Shown: positions 1 to 6,932, counted from the stretch's first letter. The stretch: 17,110 bases of DNA from DATEOR01 sp035273885 (GCA_035273885.1 DATEOR010000116.1:1-17110), one strand, 5' to 3'. Program-made: numbers and translations. Notes: a model not told the origin generated them from the letters alone.

Positions 1-1
1 C

Positions 2-274
2 GCCGGCGGCCCGAGAGCCCGGGCGAGACATGGGCGCAGGCGGCCGGACTTCTGGTTCCCGCAGGACGACAACGACCGCCTGGCGCACTCCGGCTGGCAC
101 CCGCGGCTCGAGGACTACACGTACGTGGCGCTCACGAACGGGATCGCGTTCAGCCCGACCGACGCCATGCCGTTGACCCGTCTCGCCAAGGCGCTCATGG
201 GACTCGACGCCCTGATCTCGGTCGGCGCCGTGCTCCTCGTGGCGGCGCGAGCCGTGAATGTGCTCGGCGCCTGA
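2..274 (+). CDS. C-terminal part of a membrane protein (DUF1345 / ion-channel-like tail)
   Basis: An open frame enters from the left edge and ends at TGA 272-274, giving about 90 residues; the 5' end lies outside the window. The readable part has an Arg-rich stretch, then DFWFPQ, then a segment reading DYTYVALTNGIAFSPTDAMP, then a hydrophobic helix (LISVGAVLLVAARAVNVL) just before the stop. A pattern of the form DYxYVxxTNxxAFSPTDxMPLT followed by a last membrane helix is what I remember from actinobacterial membrane proteins annotated as DUF1345 or ion-channel-like; this is family memory, not a search. The last helix is visible; transport function is not shown. It converges on the SDR gene with 18 bp between the stops. 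Confidence 0.5.
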   Translation, partial: AGGPRARARHGRRRPDFWFPQDDNDRLAHSGWHPRLEDYTYVALTNGIAFSPTDAMPLTRLAKALMGLDALISVGAVLLVAARAVNVLGA

Positions 275-292
275 CCCGGTTACGCGGGCGCG

Positions 293-1060
293 CTATTCCG
301 GGGTGACGTACGCGGCCGTGAGACCGCCGTCGACGAGGAAGGTCGAGCCGTTCACGTACGAGGACTCGTCGCTTGCGAGGAAGAGGGCGCCGTAGGCGAT
401 CTCCTTCGCCTGCGCGAGCCTGCCCATCGGCAGGTGGACGAGCCTGCGCTCGAGCGCGCCCGGGGTCTCGCTGAACAGGCGCATGAGGAGCGGCGTCTCG
501 ACGGGGCCCGGGCAGAGGGCGTTCACACGCACCCCGCGGCGCGCGAACTCGACCGCGAGCTCCCGGCTGAGAGAGAGCACGGCGCCCTTCGAGGCGGTGT
601 AGGAGATCTGCGACGTCGCCGCGCCGGCGAGGGCGACGAACGAGGCGACGTTGATCACGGAGCCCCCGCCGCGCTCGAGCAGGTACGGGATGCCGTGCTT
701 GCAGCAGAGGAAGACGCCCTTCGTGTTCACGTCCTGCACCCGCTGCCACGCGTCGACCTCGGTCTCGAGGACCGACGAGTCGTCAGCGGGCATGATCCCC
801 GCGTTGTTGTAGAGGACGTCAACTCCGCCGTAGCGCTCGGCCGTCGCGGCGTACATCGCACCCACGCTGTCGGAGTCCGCGACGTCGACCTGCTGGAAGA
901 ACGCCTCGCGGCACTCGGCCGCGGTTGCCTCGCCCTTCTCGGGATCGACGTCTGCGACGCAGACGCTCGCCCCTTCCTCCGAGAAGAGGATTGCGGCTTC
1001 ACGGCCGATGCCGCCCGCGGCACCGGTGATAACTGCGACTTTCCTTTCCAGGCGGCCCAT
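293..1060 (-). CDS. Short-chain dehydrogenase/reductase (SDR family, NAD-type)
   Basis: Classical SDR of 255 residues, the normal family length, expected to be a cytosolic NAD(P)-dependent oxidoreductase of an alcohol or ketone. Visible motifs: cofactor-binding TGAAGGIG (residues 12-19), an acidic residue D37 after the second beta strand (favours NAD over NADP), NNAG (85-88), the catalytic set S140, Y154, K158 (YTASK), and PGPVETP after the fifth strand. I chose ATG at 1060-1058 because GGAGGGG lies about 6-8 nt upstream; an in-frame GTG at 1075 would add five residues but swallow that ribosome binding site. The substrate cannot be inferred. It is not in an obvious operon; the next gene on its strand, a lipoprotein, lies 174 bp upstream. 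Confidence 0.9.
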   Translation of the reverse strand: MGRLERKVAVITGAAGGIGREAAILFSEEGASVCVADVDPEKGEATAAECREAFFQQVDVADSDSVGAMYAATAERYGGVDVLYNNAGIMPADDSSVLETEVDAWQRVQDVNTKGVFLCCKHGIPYLLERGGGSVINVASFVALAGAATSQISYTASKGAVLSLSRELAVEFARRGVRVNALCPGPVETPLLMRLFSETPGALERRLVHLPMGRLAQAKEIAYGALFLASDESSYVNGSTFLVDGGLTAAYVTPE

Positions 1061-1131
1061 TAGTGCCCCTCCCACCGATGCATGCCTGCTTCTCGCCCGC
1101 GATCGCGCGGCCCGCGGCCGCGTCCTCGGTC

Positions 1132-1157
1132 GACCCGGTAATGACCGCTACCGGGTC
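1132..1157. terminator. Perfect 9-bp inverted repeat, possible terminator
   Basis: GACCCGGTA (1132-1140) and TACCGGGTC (1149-1157) are perfect complements around an 8-nt loop. The hairpin sits between the end of the minus-strand lipoprotein gene (stop 1235-1237) and the start of the minus-strand SDR gene. No U-tract follows on either strand, so intrinsic termination is uncertain. The rest of 1061-1234 is GC-rich with short palindromes and no gene that I can support. Confidence 0.35.
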
Positions 1158-1234
1158 TCCCTGCGTCCTCGCCCCGCTTGGCGCTCGCAGCCGAGAACCG
1201 GGGCGGCATCACTGGAAGGGACACAGTCGCGAGC

Positions 1235-1723
1235 TTATCCGGGAAGACCCGAGAGAATCGAATCGAGCCGGTCGAAACGTTCGTCGGCCGCCTGCTCCTT
1301 CGACCCGCTCTGCCAGACGAGGACGACGTTGCCGCCGTAGCGCTTGTACGCGACCCAGGTCTTGCTCTGGGAGTCGAGCTCCCAGTAGATGGCGTCCGCG
1401 CTCCGCTCGAGCGGCTTGCCCGACTCCTTGTTCTTGAAGAAGGACGCGAGCGACGCGGTCTTGCCCGGCTTGCCGACGTAGAGGTTGAAGATCCCGTAGC
1501 GCTCGACGAGCGACCGCGGCATGTCGAGGCCGAAGCCGAGCTGGTCCCAGGCGGGATCGCTGACCGCTGCGGGCTCGAGCTCGCGCCCAGTCGCCTGCTT
1601 GAAGCTCTGCCGTACCTGCGCCGGCGTCAGCGCCTGCTCCTGCGTCTGGTCGCTGGCGGCGCCGCACCCGGCCGAGACGGCGAGGGCCAGGACCGCGAGC
1701 GAGAGCAGGGCGATGCGTCTCAC
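1235..1723 (-). CDS. Small predicted lipoprotein of unknown function
   Basis: Predicted 162-residue exported lipoprotein. With the GTG start at 1723-1721 it begins MRR, followed by a hydrophobic stretch and a lipobox ending SAGC, so C20 would be lipidated and the mature protein anchored outside the membrane. The mature part is mixed, with several aromatic residues in YGIFNLYVG, AIYWELDS and WVAYKRYGG, suggesting a small beta-containing domain; I do not recognise a family. An in-frame ATG at 1768 would add 15 residues before the signal peptide, without a ribosome binding site, so I prefer the shorter form. A TACTCT hexamer ends 9 nt upstream of the GTG and could be a -10 element for a nearly leaderless message. 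It is divergent from the secreted-protein gene at 1826. Confidence 0.75.
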   Translation of the reverse strand: MRRIALLSLAVLALAVSAGCGAASDQTQEQALTPAQVRQSFKQATGRELEPAAVSDPAWDQLGFGLDMPRSLVERYGIFNLYVGKPGKTASLASFFKNKESGKPLERSADAIYWELDSQSKTWVAYKRYGGNVVLVWQSGSKEQAADERFDRLDSILSGLPG

Positions 1724-1768
1724 TGCGCCCAGAGAGTAGCGCCTCGCCTGAACGGAGGCCTCGCCCAT

Positions 1769-1797
1769 TTGAGTCGGCCGGCTGCAGGCGGCAGGAT
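1769..1797 (+). promoter_or_regulatory. Candidate promoter for the secreted-protein gene
   Basis: TTGAGT (1769-1774), a 17-bp spacer, then CAGGAT (1792-1797). This resembles the actinobacterial housekeeping pattern TTGACN-17-TAGRRT with one or two mismatches per box. Transcription would start near 1804, leaving a leader of about 20 nt that contains the ribosome binding site at 1815-1819. Found by eye only. Confidence 0.35.
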
Positions 1798-1825
1798 GGG
1801 AAGCACCTCGAACAAGGAGCCTTCG

Positions 1826-2341
1826 ATGTCCAGGAAGTCAAAGCTCATCGCGGTGTTCGCCGCCGCAGCCGCGGTCGCCGGAGTCCTCGTCGTCGGCGCG
1901 ATCGGCGCGAGCGATGCCGGCACCTCCGACCAGATCGCGTTCAAGACCGGCGCGCACGCAAGCACGCCTTCAGGCGGCTTCATCGACGTCCCGGCCGCGG
2001 CCATCACCCCGAACGCGACCGCGGGCGGTCCGCTGGTCATCCGCTTCTCGGCGGAGGGAAGCGTTCGCGACCTGAACAGCGGGGGAGGCTTCGCGGGCCA
2101 CAACTACGCCGCGACGTTCGTCCGTGTGCTGGTGAACGGCGTCCAGGTCGGTCCGGTCGTGCGCTTCTTCGACAACACCGGCAAGGTCGGCGTGTCGAAG
2201 CCGCGGCCGACGACGACGTCCTACGAATGGGCGAAGCACGTCACCGCGGGCGCGCAGAACATCAAGGTGCAGTTCAAGAACCTGCACGCCTTCGACGACT
2301 CGAACATCGACAGCTACACGCTGAGCGCGAGCTTCCACTAA
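1826..2341 (+). CDS. Small secreted protein, unknown family
   Basis: 171 residues starting at ATG 1826, with AGGAG at 1815-1819 and 6-nt spacing. The first 29 residues form a classical signal peptide: basic MSRKSK, a long Ala/Val core, and a small-residue cleavage zone around residues 27-29. No lipobox cysteine and no cysteine anywhere. The mature part alternates hydrophobic and polar residues (FVRVLVNGVQVGPVVRFF, then NIKVQFKNLHAFDD, then SYTLSASFH), which looks like an all-beta sandwich ending on a beta strand. I do not recognise a family. The frame stays open far upstream (to 1178), but that extension lacks a signal peptide and lies antisense to the lipoprotein gene. Export is well supported by sequence; function is unknown. 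Confidence 0.8.
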   Translation: MSRKSKLIAVFAAAAAVAGVLVVGAIGASDAGTSDQIAFKTGAHASTPSGGFIDVPAAAITPNATAGGPLVIRFSAEGSVRDLNSGGGFAGHNYAATFVRVLVNGVQVGPVVRFFDNTGKVGVSKPRPTTTSYEWAKHVTAGAQNIKVQFKNLHAFDDSNIDSYTLSASFH

Positions 2342-2342
2342 G

Positions 2343-2361
2343 CCGCCGGAGGCGGGGGTTT
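2343..2361. terminator. Short GC hairpin plus T-run between convergent genes
   Basis: CCGCC (2343-2347) pairs with GGCGG (2351-2355) around a GGA loop. It is followed by GGG and TTT on the plus strand, directly after the stop of the secreted-protein gene. The stem is short and the T-run is only three bases, so this is a weak intrinsic terminator at best. Confidence 0.3.
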
Positions 2362-3076
2362 AGCCGCGCTCTTCGGCGTACCGGCGCGCTTCGTCGACAA
2401 GGCCCTGAAAGAGGGCGAAATCCTCCCCTGCCTCGGGATGCCAGAGGACGCCGACGGTGAAGCGCTGCGAGGGATCCTCGACGGCCTCGATCGTCCCGTC
2501 GTCGGCGCGGGCGGACGCCCTCAGGCTGTCGCCGAGCTTGCCGAAGCCCTGGTGGTGATGGCTCTTCACCGGGGCGCGATCGCCGAGAAGGCTCTGCACC
2601 TGCGTGCCTGCCACGAGCTGCACGTCGTGGTCGGCGAAGACTCCGGGCGGGGCGTGCTTGTGTTTCTCGTCCCCGACGACATCGGGGAGGTGCTGAAGGA
2701 GGTCGCCGCCGCGGGCCACGTTCAGCACCTGGCTGCCGCGGCAGATGGCGAGGACCGGCATGTCGCGCTCGAGCGCGCCTTCGAGGAGGGCGAGCTCGGC
2801 GTCGTCGCGGTCGCGGACGATTCCGAAGGTCTCCTGGTGGGCCTCCTGGCCGTAGAGCTCGGGGTCGAGGTCGGAGCCCCCGGAGAAGACGAGCCCGTCG
2901 AGCCTGTCCAGGGTCTCCGCGATCGCATCGTCCGCCGGCGGAACGAGGAGCGCCCGGCCGCCGGCCTTCTCCACGGCCTGCACGTAGGCGGCGGGGACGA
3001 GGGCGGCCTCGAGATCCCAGTAGCTCCACTTCGCCGGCACCACGTACGTCGTGATCCCGATCAGGGGCTTAGCCAC
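2360..3076 (-). CDS. Gamma-glutamyl hydrolase, PuuD-like class I glutamine amidotransferase (peptidase C26)
   Basis: 238 residues, typical for PuuD-type enzymes, which cleave the gamma-glutamyl amide bond (for example gamma-glutamyl-GABA) to release glutamate. Visible: the GITTY start, FSGGSDLDP (64-72, oxyanion region), nucleophile C112 in AICRGSQ, VKSHHHQG (170-177), and H213 and E215 in LWHPE completing the triad. The start is GTG at 3076-3074, overlapping the TAA of the upstream synthetase-like gene by 8 nt, so the two are almost certainly one operon and translationally coupled. Known biology: in the Puu pathway a synthetase adds glutamate to the amine and PuuD removes it at the end. The true substrate here is inferred only from this pairing. 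Confidence 0.88.
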   Translation of the reverse strand: MAKPLIGITTYVVPAKWSYWDLEAALVPAAYVQAVEKAGGRALLVPPADDAIAETLDRLDGLVFSGGSDLDPELYGQEAHQETFGIVRDRDDAELALLEGALERDMPVLAICRGSQVLNVARGGDLLQHLPDVVGDEKHKHAPPGVFADHDVQLVAGTQVQSLLGDRAPVKSHHHQGFGKLGDSLRASARADDGTIEAVEDPSQRFTVGVLWHPEAGEDFALFQGLVDEARRYAEERG

Positions 3077-4400
3077 GCTCGAAGAGCCTCTCCCGCTCGT
3101 AGCCGGTCACGACCTCGTCGAAGAGCCGCTGCTCAGTGTGGCCGTAGTTCAGGTAGTGGTCGACGACGTCGTCTCCGAAGGCCGCCCGCGCCATCTTCCC
3201 GTTCTCGAGCGCGTCGATCGCGTCGCGGAGGGAATGGGGGAAACGCTCGGCGTCGGACTCGTAGGCGTTGCCTTCGAGGGGAGGCGGCAGCTCGAGCTCG
3301 TTCTCGACCCCGTAGAGCCCGGCGGCGAGAACCGCGGCGAAGGCGAGGTACGGGTTCACGTCGCCGCCGGGGATCCGTGTCTCGGCTCTGAGCCCGTTCC
3401 CGTGACCGACGATGCGGAAGCCGCACGTGCGGTTGTCGTGGCCCCAGGCGAGCGTCGTCGGCGCCCAGCTCCCGGCCGCGTAGCGCTTGTAGGAGTTCAC
3501 GTTCGGCGCGAGGAAGAGCGCGAGCTCGCGGAAGCAGGCGATCTGGCCGGCGAGGAACTGCTTGAAGACATCGGACTCGCCTGCGAAGGCGCTCTCCCCG
3601 CCGCGCCAGAGGCTTGCGTGGATGTGGCATGAGTTGCCGATCCAGGTGTGGTCGGGCTTTGCCATGAACGTGATCGAGCACCCGTTCAGGTGGGCGATCT
3701 CCTTGGCTCCGTTCTTGTAGACCGTGTGGTTGTCGGCCATCCGGAGCGCGTCCGCGTAGCGGAAGTTGACCTCCTGCTGGCCCGGCCAGGCCTCGCCCTT
3801 CGAGCTTTCGACGGGTATCTCGGCAGCCTGCATGTGGTTGCGGATCTGGCGGAGGAACGGCTCGTCGTAGGTCGTGGCGAGGATGTGGTAGTCGAGGATG
3901 TAGGGCACCGACGGCGTCAGGTCCTCGTACCGCTTCGCGTGCGCCTCGGCATAGGTCTCCTTGAGGAGATAGAACTCGAGCTCGGAGCCGAACATCGGCG
4001 TGTAGCCGAGCTCCGCTGCGCGCTCCACCTGCCGTTTCAGCACCTGCCGCGGCGAGGGGTTGACCGGTGTGCCGTCGTGCCACAGGACGTCGCAGAGCAC
4101 GAGCGCCGTTCCCTCGAGCCACGGAACGCGCCGCAACGTGTCGAGATCGGGCTGCAGGAGGAAGTCGCCGTAGCCGCGCTCCCAGTTCGCGATCGAATAC
4201 CCGGGGATGGGGTCCATCTCCATGTCGAGCGCGAGGAGGTAGTTGCAACCCTCGACGCCGTGCTCGGCGACCTCGCCTTCGAGGAAGAACTCGCTGTGTA
4301 CGCGCTTGCCCATGAGGCGGCCCTGCATGTCGGTGAAGGCGACGACGATCGTGTCGATCGCGCCGCTCTCGATCTCCGCGGTGAGCTCTTTCAGAGTCAC
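3069..4400 (-). CDS. Glutamine synthetase family protein, probable gamma-glutamyl-amine ligase
   Basis: 443 residues of the glutamine synthetase fold. An N-terminal beta-grasp region (about 1-105) has the family-like DMQGRLMGKR. The catalytic domain follows, with FGSELEFYL (E140, E142), GQQEVNFRY (E210), FMAKP (245-249), CHIHASL (259-264, replacing the usual GSGMHVH), NSYKR (302-306), DNRTCGFRI (322-330) and ETRIPGGDVNPYLA (340-352, two acidic/basic catalytic residues). I see no NLYDLPPE-type adenylylation loop, so it is not a standard GlnA1. Together with the overlapping PuuD gene this fits the GlnA3/GlnA4/PuuA type, which glutamylates polyamines, ethanolamine or similar amines with ATP; substrate unproven. 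The start is GTG 4400. The TAGGAT 7 nt upstream could be a -10 of a leaderless message or part of a weak ribosome binding site. Confidence 0.85.
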   Translation of the reverse strand: MTLKELTAEIESGAIDTIVVAFTDMQGRLMGKRVHSEFFLEGEVAEHGVEGCNYLLALDMEMDPIPGYSIANWERGYGDFLLQPDLDTLRRVPWLEGTALVLCDVLWHDGTPVNPSPRQVLKRQVERAAELGYTPMFGSELEFYLLKETYAEAHAKRYEDLTPSVPYILDYHILATTYDEPFLRQIRNHMQAAEIPVESSKGEAWPGQQEVNFRYADALRMADNHTVYKNGAKEIAHLNGCSITFMAKPDHTWIGNSCHIHASLWRGGESAFAGESDVFKQFLAGQIACFRELALFLAPNVNSYKRYAAGSWAPTTLAWGHDNRTCGFRIVGHGNGLRAETRIPGGDVNPYLAFAAVLAAGLYGVENELELPPPLEGNAYESDAERFPHSLRDAIDALENGKMARAAFGDDVVDHYLNYGHTEQRLFDEVVTGYERERLFERG

Positions 4401-4426
4401 GCGGGCGATCCTAACGGCCGGATGGC

Positions 4427-4456
4427 TTGACAGCGTCCGCTCCAGGACGTCCTAAT
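4427..4456 (+). promoter_or_regulatory. Candidate sigma70-type promoter of the permease gene
   Basis: TTGACA, a perfect -35 box, lies at 4427-4432. After an 18-bp spacer comes CCTAAT (4451-4456, four of six matches to TATAAT). The site lies in the 85-bp gap between the divergent synthetase-like gene and the permease, upstream of a strong AGGAGGAA ribosome binding site at 4473-4480. The alternative hexamer TAATAC (4453-4458) would need a 20-bp spacer and is less likely. Confidence 0.5.
4444..4453. promoter_or_regulatory. Perfect 10-bp palindrome over the spacer and -10, candidate operator
   Basis: AGGACGTCCT is its own reverse complement. It lies between the -35 and -10 of the permease promoter, overlapping the first bases of the -10, in the shared divergent region with the synthetase/PuuD operon. 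A dimeric regulator bound here would block the permease promoter and sit about 44 bp from the synthetase start. No matching regulator gene is adjacent. Confidence 0.35.
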
Positions 4457-4485
4457 ACGCGGTCTCAGACTCAGGAGGAAGCGGC

Positions 4486-6111
4486 ATGAGCACCGAAGAG
4501 CAAAGACCCCACGCGCATTCGGACGATGAGAGCCTGCTCCATCGCCTCGGCTACGCGCAGGAGCTCTTTCGCGGGATGGGCGGGTTCCAGAACTTCGCCA
4601 TCTCGTTCACGATCATCTCCATCCTCGCCGGGTGCCTGACCTCGTACTCGGTCGGAATGGAGCACGGCGGTCCGTCCTCGATCATCTGGGGCTGGCTCCT
4701 CGTCGGCCTCATGTCGACGATCATCTCCCTGGCGATGGCCGAGATCGCCTCGGCGTATCCGACCGCGGGCGGCCTCTACTACTGGGCGTCCAAGCTCGGG
4801 AGTCCCGGCTGGGGCTGGGCGACCGGCTGGTTCAACCTCATCGGCCAGGTGGCCGTCACGGCTGCGATCGGCTACGGCCTCGCGACTTTCGGGGCTGTGC
4901 TGCTCGACTACTGGTTCGGCTACTTCCAGCAGATGAACGACATCTTCGGCGCTTCGGGCAACGCGTCTTACTACCTGCTCTACGCGTTCTTCATGCTCTG
5001 CGCCTGCCTCATCAACCTCTTCAACATCAGGATCACGGCGGGCCTGAACACGATCTCCGCCTACTGGCACATGATCGGGGTCGCGTTCATCGTCATCGTC
5101 CTGATCATCGTCCCGGATCACCACCAGTCGCTCTCCTACGTCTTCACGGAGACGGTGAACAACTCGGGCTACGGAGGCGGGACGACGTCCCTCTCGAGCC
5201 CGACGTTCTGGTTCGTATGGGGGCTCGGGCTCCTGCTGGCGCAGTACACGATCACGGGCTTCGACGCCTCGGCGCACACCGCGGAGGAGACGCAGAAAGC
5301 CTCGCGCATGGCGGCGACCGGCATGTGGACCTCGGTCGTGGCCTCAGTGATCTTCGGCTGGATCCTCTTGCTCGCGGTCACCTTCGCGATCCCGAGCACG
5401 CAGTTCGCGCTCGACAACATCGGCACCGTCGTCCCGTCTATCTGGGCAGAGTCGATGAGCCAGAGCTGGGCAGAGGCGCTGCTCTTCATCTGCGTCATCG
5501 CGCAGTTCTTCTGCCTGACAGCGTCCGTCACGTCAGCGTCGAGGATGATGTTCGCGTTCTCGCGCGACCGGGCCGTGCCCGGGCACTCGCTCTGGCGCCG
5601 GGTGGCGCGGAACCGCATTCCGCGCTGGTCGGTCGCCGGCATCGGCGTGTTCTCGGCCGCCCTCATGATCCCCGCGGTCTGGAACTACCTCGTCGGCTAC
5701 TTCGCGGGGACGGCCATCGCGGTGATCGGGCTCTACATCGCGTTCATCCTCCCGATCTACTTGCGCTTCCGGCAGGGCGAGGCATGGCAGGAGGCGAGGG
5801 CCTGGACCCTCGGGCGGCATTACAAGTGGATCGACATCGTCTCGCTCATCTGGGTCGGGATCATCACGATCCTCTTTATCTTCCCGCTCTACAGAGCCGG
5901 GCTGCCGTGGGCAGAGGACTTCACCTGGGAGCTGACCAACTACACGATCCTCTGGTTCGTCGGCATCGGGCTCGTCTTCGGAGGCTGGTGGCTCCTCTCG
6001 GCCAGGCATTGGTTCAAGGGCCCGATTCGCATGGGCACGGAGGAGGAGCTCGACCGGATCGAGGAGCAGTACGAGCGTCCCGCGGCCGGGGCCGCGCCGG
6101 CGGGCAAGTAG
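4486..6111 (+). CDS. APC superfamily amino acid/amine permease (ACT-like family)
   Basis: 541-residue integral membrane transporter. The cytosolic N-terminus carries LGYAQELFRGMGGFQNFAIS (21-40), leading into the first membrane helix SFTIISILAGCLTSY; EIASAYPTAGGLYYW (86-100) and GFDASAHTAEET (258-269) follow. These are hallmarks of the amino acid/choline transporter branch that includes fungal GABA and choline permeases. About twelve hydrophobic helices are visible, and the tail (from about 515) is hydrophilic and charged. The start is ATG 4486 with AGGAGGAA 5-12 nt upstream. Divergent from the glutamine-synthetase-like/PuuD pair, it probably imports the amine or amino acid that pair handles; that is inference. 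Its stop abuts the stop of the minus-strand gene at 6112 with no intergenic base. Confidence 0.9.
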   Translation: MSTEEQRPHAHSDDESLLHRLGYAQELFRGMGGFQNFAISFTIISILAGCLTSYSVGMEHGGPSSIIWGWLLVGLMSTIISLAMAEIASAYPTAGGLYYWASKLGSPGWGWATGWFNLIGQVAVTAAIGYGLATFGAVLLDYWFGYFQQMNDIFGASGNASYYLLYAFFMLCACLINLFNIRITAGLNTISAYWHMIGVAFIVIVLIIVPDHHQSLSYVFTETVNNSGYGGGTTSLSSPTFWFVWGLGLLLAQYTITGFDASAHTAEETQKASRMAATGMWTSVVASVIFGWILLLAVTFAIPSTQFALDNIGTVVPSIWAESMSQSWAEALLFICVIAQFFCLTASVTSASRMMFAFSRDRAVPGHSLWRRVARNRIPRWSVAGIGVFSAALMIPAVWNYLVGYFAGTAIAVIGLYIAFILPIYLRFRQGEAWQEARAWTLGRHYKWIDIVSLIWVGIITILFIFPLYRAGLPWAEDFTWELTNYTILWFVGIGLVFGGWWLLSARHWFKGPIRMGTEEELDRIEEQYERPAAGAAPAGK

Positions 6112-6122
6112 CTAGCCGGCGC
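6094..6122. terminator. 8-bp hairpin enclosing both stop codons of a convergent gene pair
   Basis: GCGCCGGC (6094-6101) and GCCGGCGC (6115-6122) are perfect complements. The 13-nt loop contains the permease stop TAG (6109-6111) directly followed by CTA (6112-6114), the reverse-strand TAG of the 137-aa gene. Being symmetrical, it could stop transcription in both directions; no U-tract is present. Confidence 0.4.
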
Positions 6123-6525
6123 CGAGCTCTTCGGCCAAGAGAGAACAGGCATATGCGCGCCACGCCACATCGGGCGTGGCGCGCAGTGCCGTCAGGGCTT
6201 CGGAGACGTGCGGAAGACCTTTCGCCTCCGCCTTCAGCTCGTCCAGACCGCGCTCCAGGGCGAGCTGCCGGTCGACCGTGCGCACCTCTTCCGCGAGCGC
6301 GGTCACGGCCCGTCCGTTGAGGTCGAGTCCGCGGTCGGGGTCGCCCCCTGCTGTGAGGAGCAGGAGCGCACGGCGGCTCGCGCCATGCGCCTCGTCCTCG
6401 CCGAACTGAACGTCCTGGCCCGCGACCGAGGCGAGGACGACGAGCGCAGTCGCGAGCTCATCCCCGCTCTGGTCCTCGGCCAGCGAGCCCTCGAGGTCCC
6501 GGAGCCAGGATCCGCGGCTGCTCAC
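6112..6525 (-). CDS. Conserved-looking hypothetical protein coupled to the Nudix gene
   Basis: 137 residues from GTG 6525, whose GTGA overlaps the TGA of the Nudix gene, so translation is probably coupled. The protein is mostly alpha-helical by composition: LRDLEGSLAED, ATALVVLASVAGQ, SRRALLLLTAGGDP, AVTALAEEVRT, DRQLALERGLDELKAEAKGL, and an end with VAWRAYACSLLAEELG. No signal peptide, no membrane helix and no catalytic motif is obvious. I do not recognise a family. The long frame continues upstream to 6756, but that part is antisense-phase Arg-rich reading of the Nudix gene and is not coding. Pairing with a Nudix hydrolase hints at a partner or accessory protein, which is only a guess. Confidence 0.7.
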   Translation of the reverse strand: MSSRGSWLRDLEGSLAEDQSGDELATALVVLASVAGQDVQFGEDEAHGASRRALLLLTAGGDPDRGLDLNGRAVTALAEEVRTVDRQLALERGLDELKAEAKGLPHVSEALTALRATPDVAWRAYACSLLAEELGAG

Positions 6526-6932
6526 TGGCGTTCGAGCCAGAGGGCGAACGCGGCGATGGAGGCAGCGTCGTCGAGCGCCTCCAGGGCACCTACGAGCGGC
6601 AGGCGCTCGACCTCGATGTCCTCGTCGTCGTCGAGCTCTGCGGGGTCGGCCTGCCTCAGCCCGCTGGCCTCGAAGACGTGGACGAGCTCCGTGGAATAGC
6701 CCGGCGCCGCCCAGAAGGTCCCGATGGCGCTCAGTACCTCGGCAGCCAGCCCACATTCCTCCGCGAGCTCGCGGGCGGCGGCATCCGCCGGAGTTTCACC
6801 TTCCTCGAGCTTCCCCGACGGCAGCTCGAGCGTGCGGCTGCCGGAGCCGGCCCGGGACTGGCGCACCAGCACGAGCTCGCCGCCCTCGTGGACGACAAGC
6901 ACGACTGACGGTGGGTGCTGGATAACCTCCAC
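6522..6932 (-). CDS. Nudix hydrolase, ADP-ribose pyrophosphatase-like
   Basis: 136 residues with an exact Nudix box, G-x5-E-x7-R-E-L-x-E-E-x-G-L, at residues 40-62, the Mg-binding catalytic helix for cleaving nucleoside diphosphates linked to another group. LVRQSRAGSGSRTLELPSGKLEEGE upstream of the box resembles the ADP-ribose/sugar-nucleotide branch (NudF-like). It is shorter than typical NudF (about 180-210 residues) because the N-terminal strand region is reduced. The start GTG 6932 is chosen because HPPSVVLVV is the expected first core strand and further extension runs into the divergent gene; no good ribosome binding site is visible, so the start is uncertain. It probably acts in the cytosol. 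It is co-transcribed with the 137-aa gene. Confidence 0.85.
   Translation of the reverse strand: MEVIQHPPSVVLVVHEGGELVLVRQSRAGSGSRTLELPSGKLEEGETPADAAARELAEECGLAAEVLSAIGTFWAAPGYSTELVHVFEASGLRQADPAELDDDEDIEVERLPLVGALEALDDAASIAAFALWLERQ

Noticed and set aside
2438..3391. 317-codon plus-strand frame opposite the PuuD-like gene
   Set aside because: Valine/glutamate-rich then arginine-rich shadow reading; the minus strand shows the Cys-His-Glu triad.
3069..4400. Housekeeping glutamine synthetase
   Set aside because: No adenylylation loop, the usual GSGMHVH is replaced by a CHIH-type motif, and the gene overlaps a PuuD-type hydrolase.
4632..6320. Long open frame (562 codons) on the plus strand in another phase of the permease gene
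   Set aside because: Its translation is Arg/His/Leu-rich without domain motifs, while the overlapping frame gives a clear APC transporter with a good ribosome binding site; long shadow frames are usual in GC-rich DNA.
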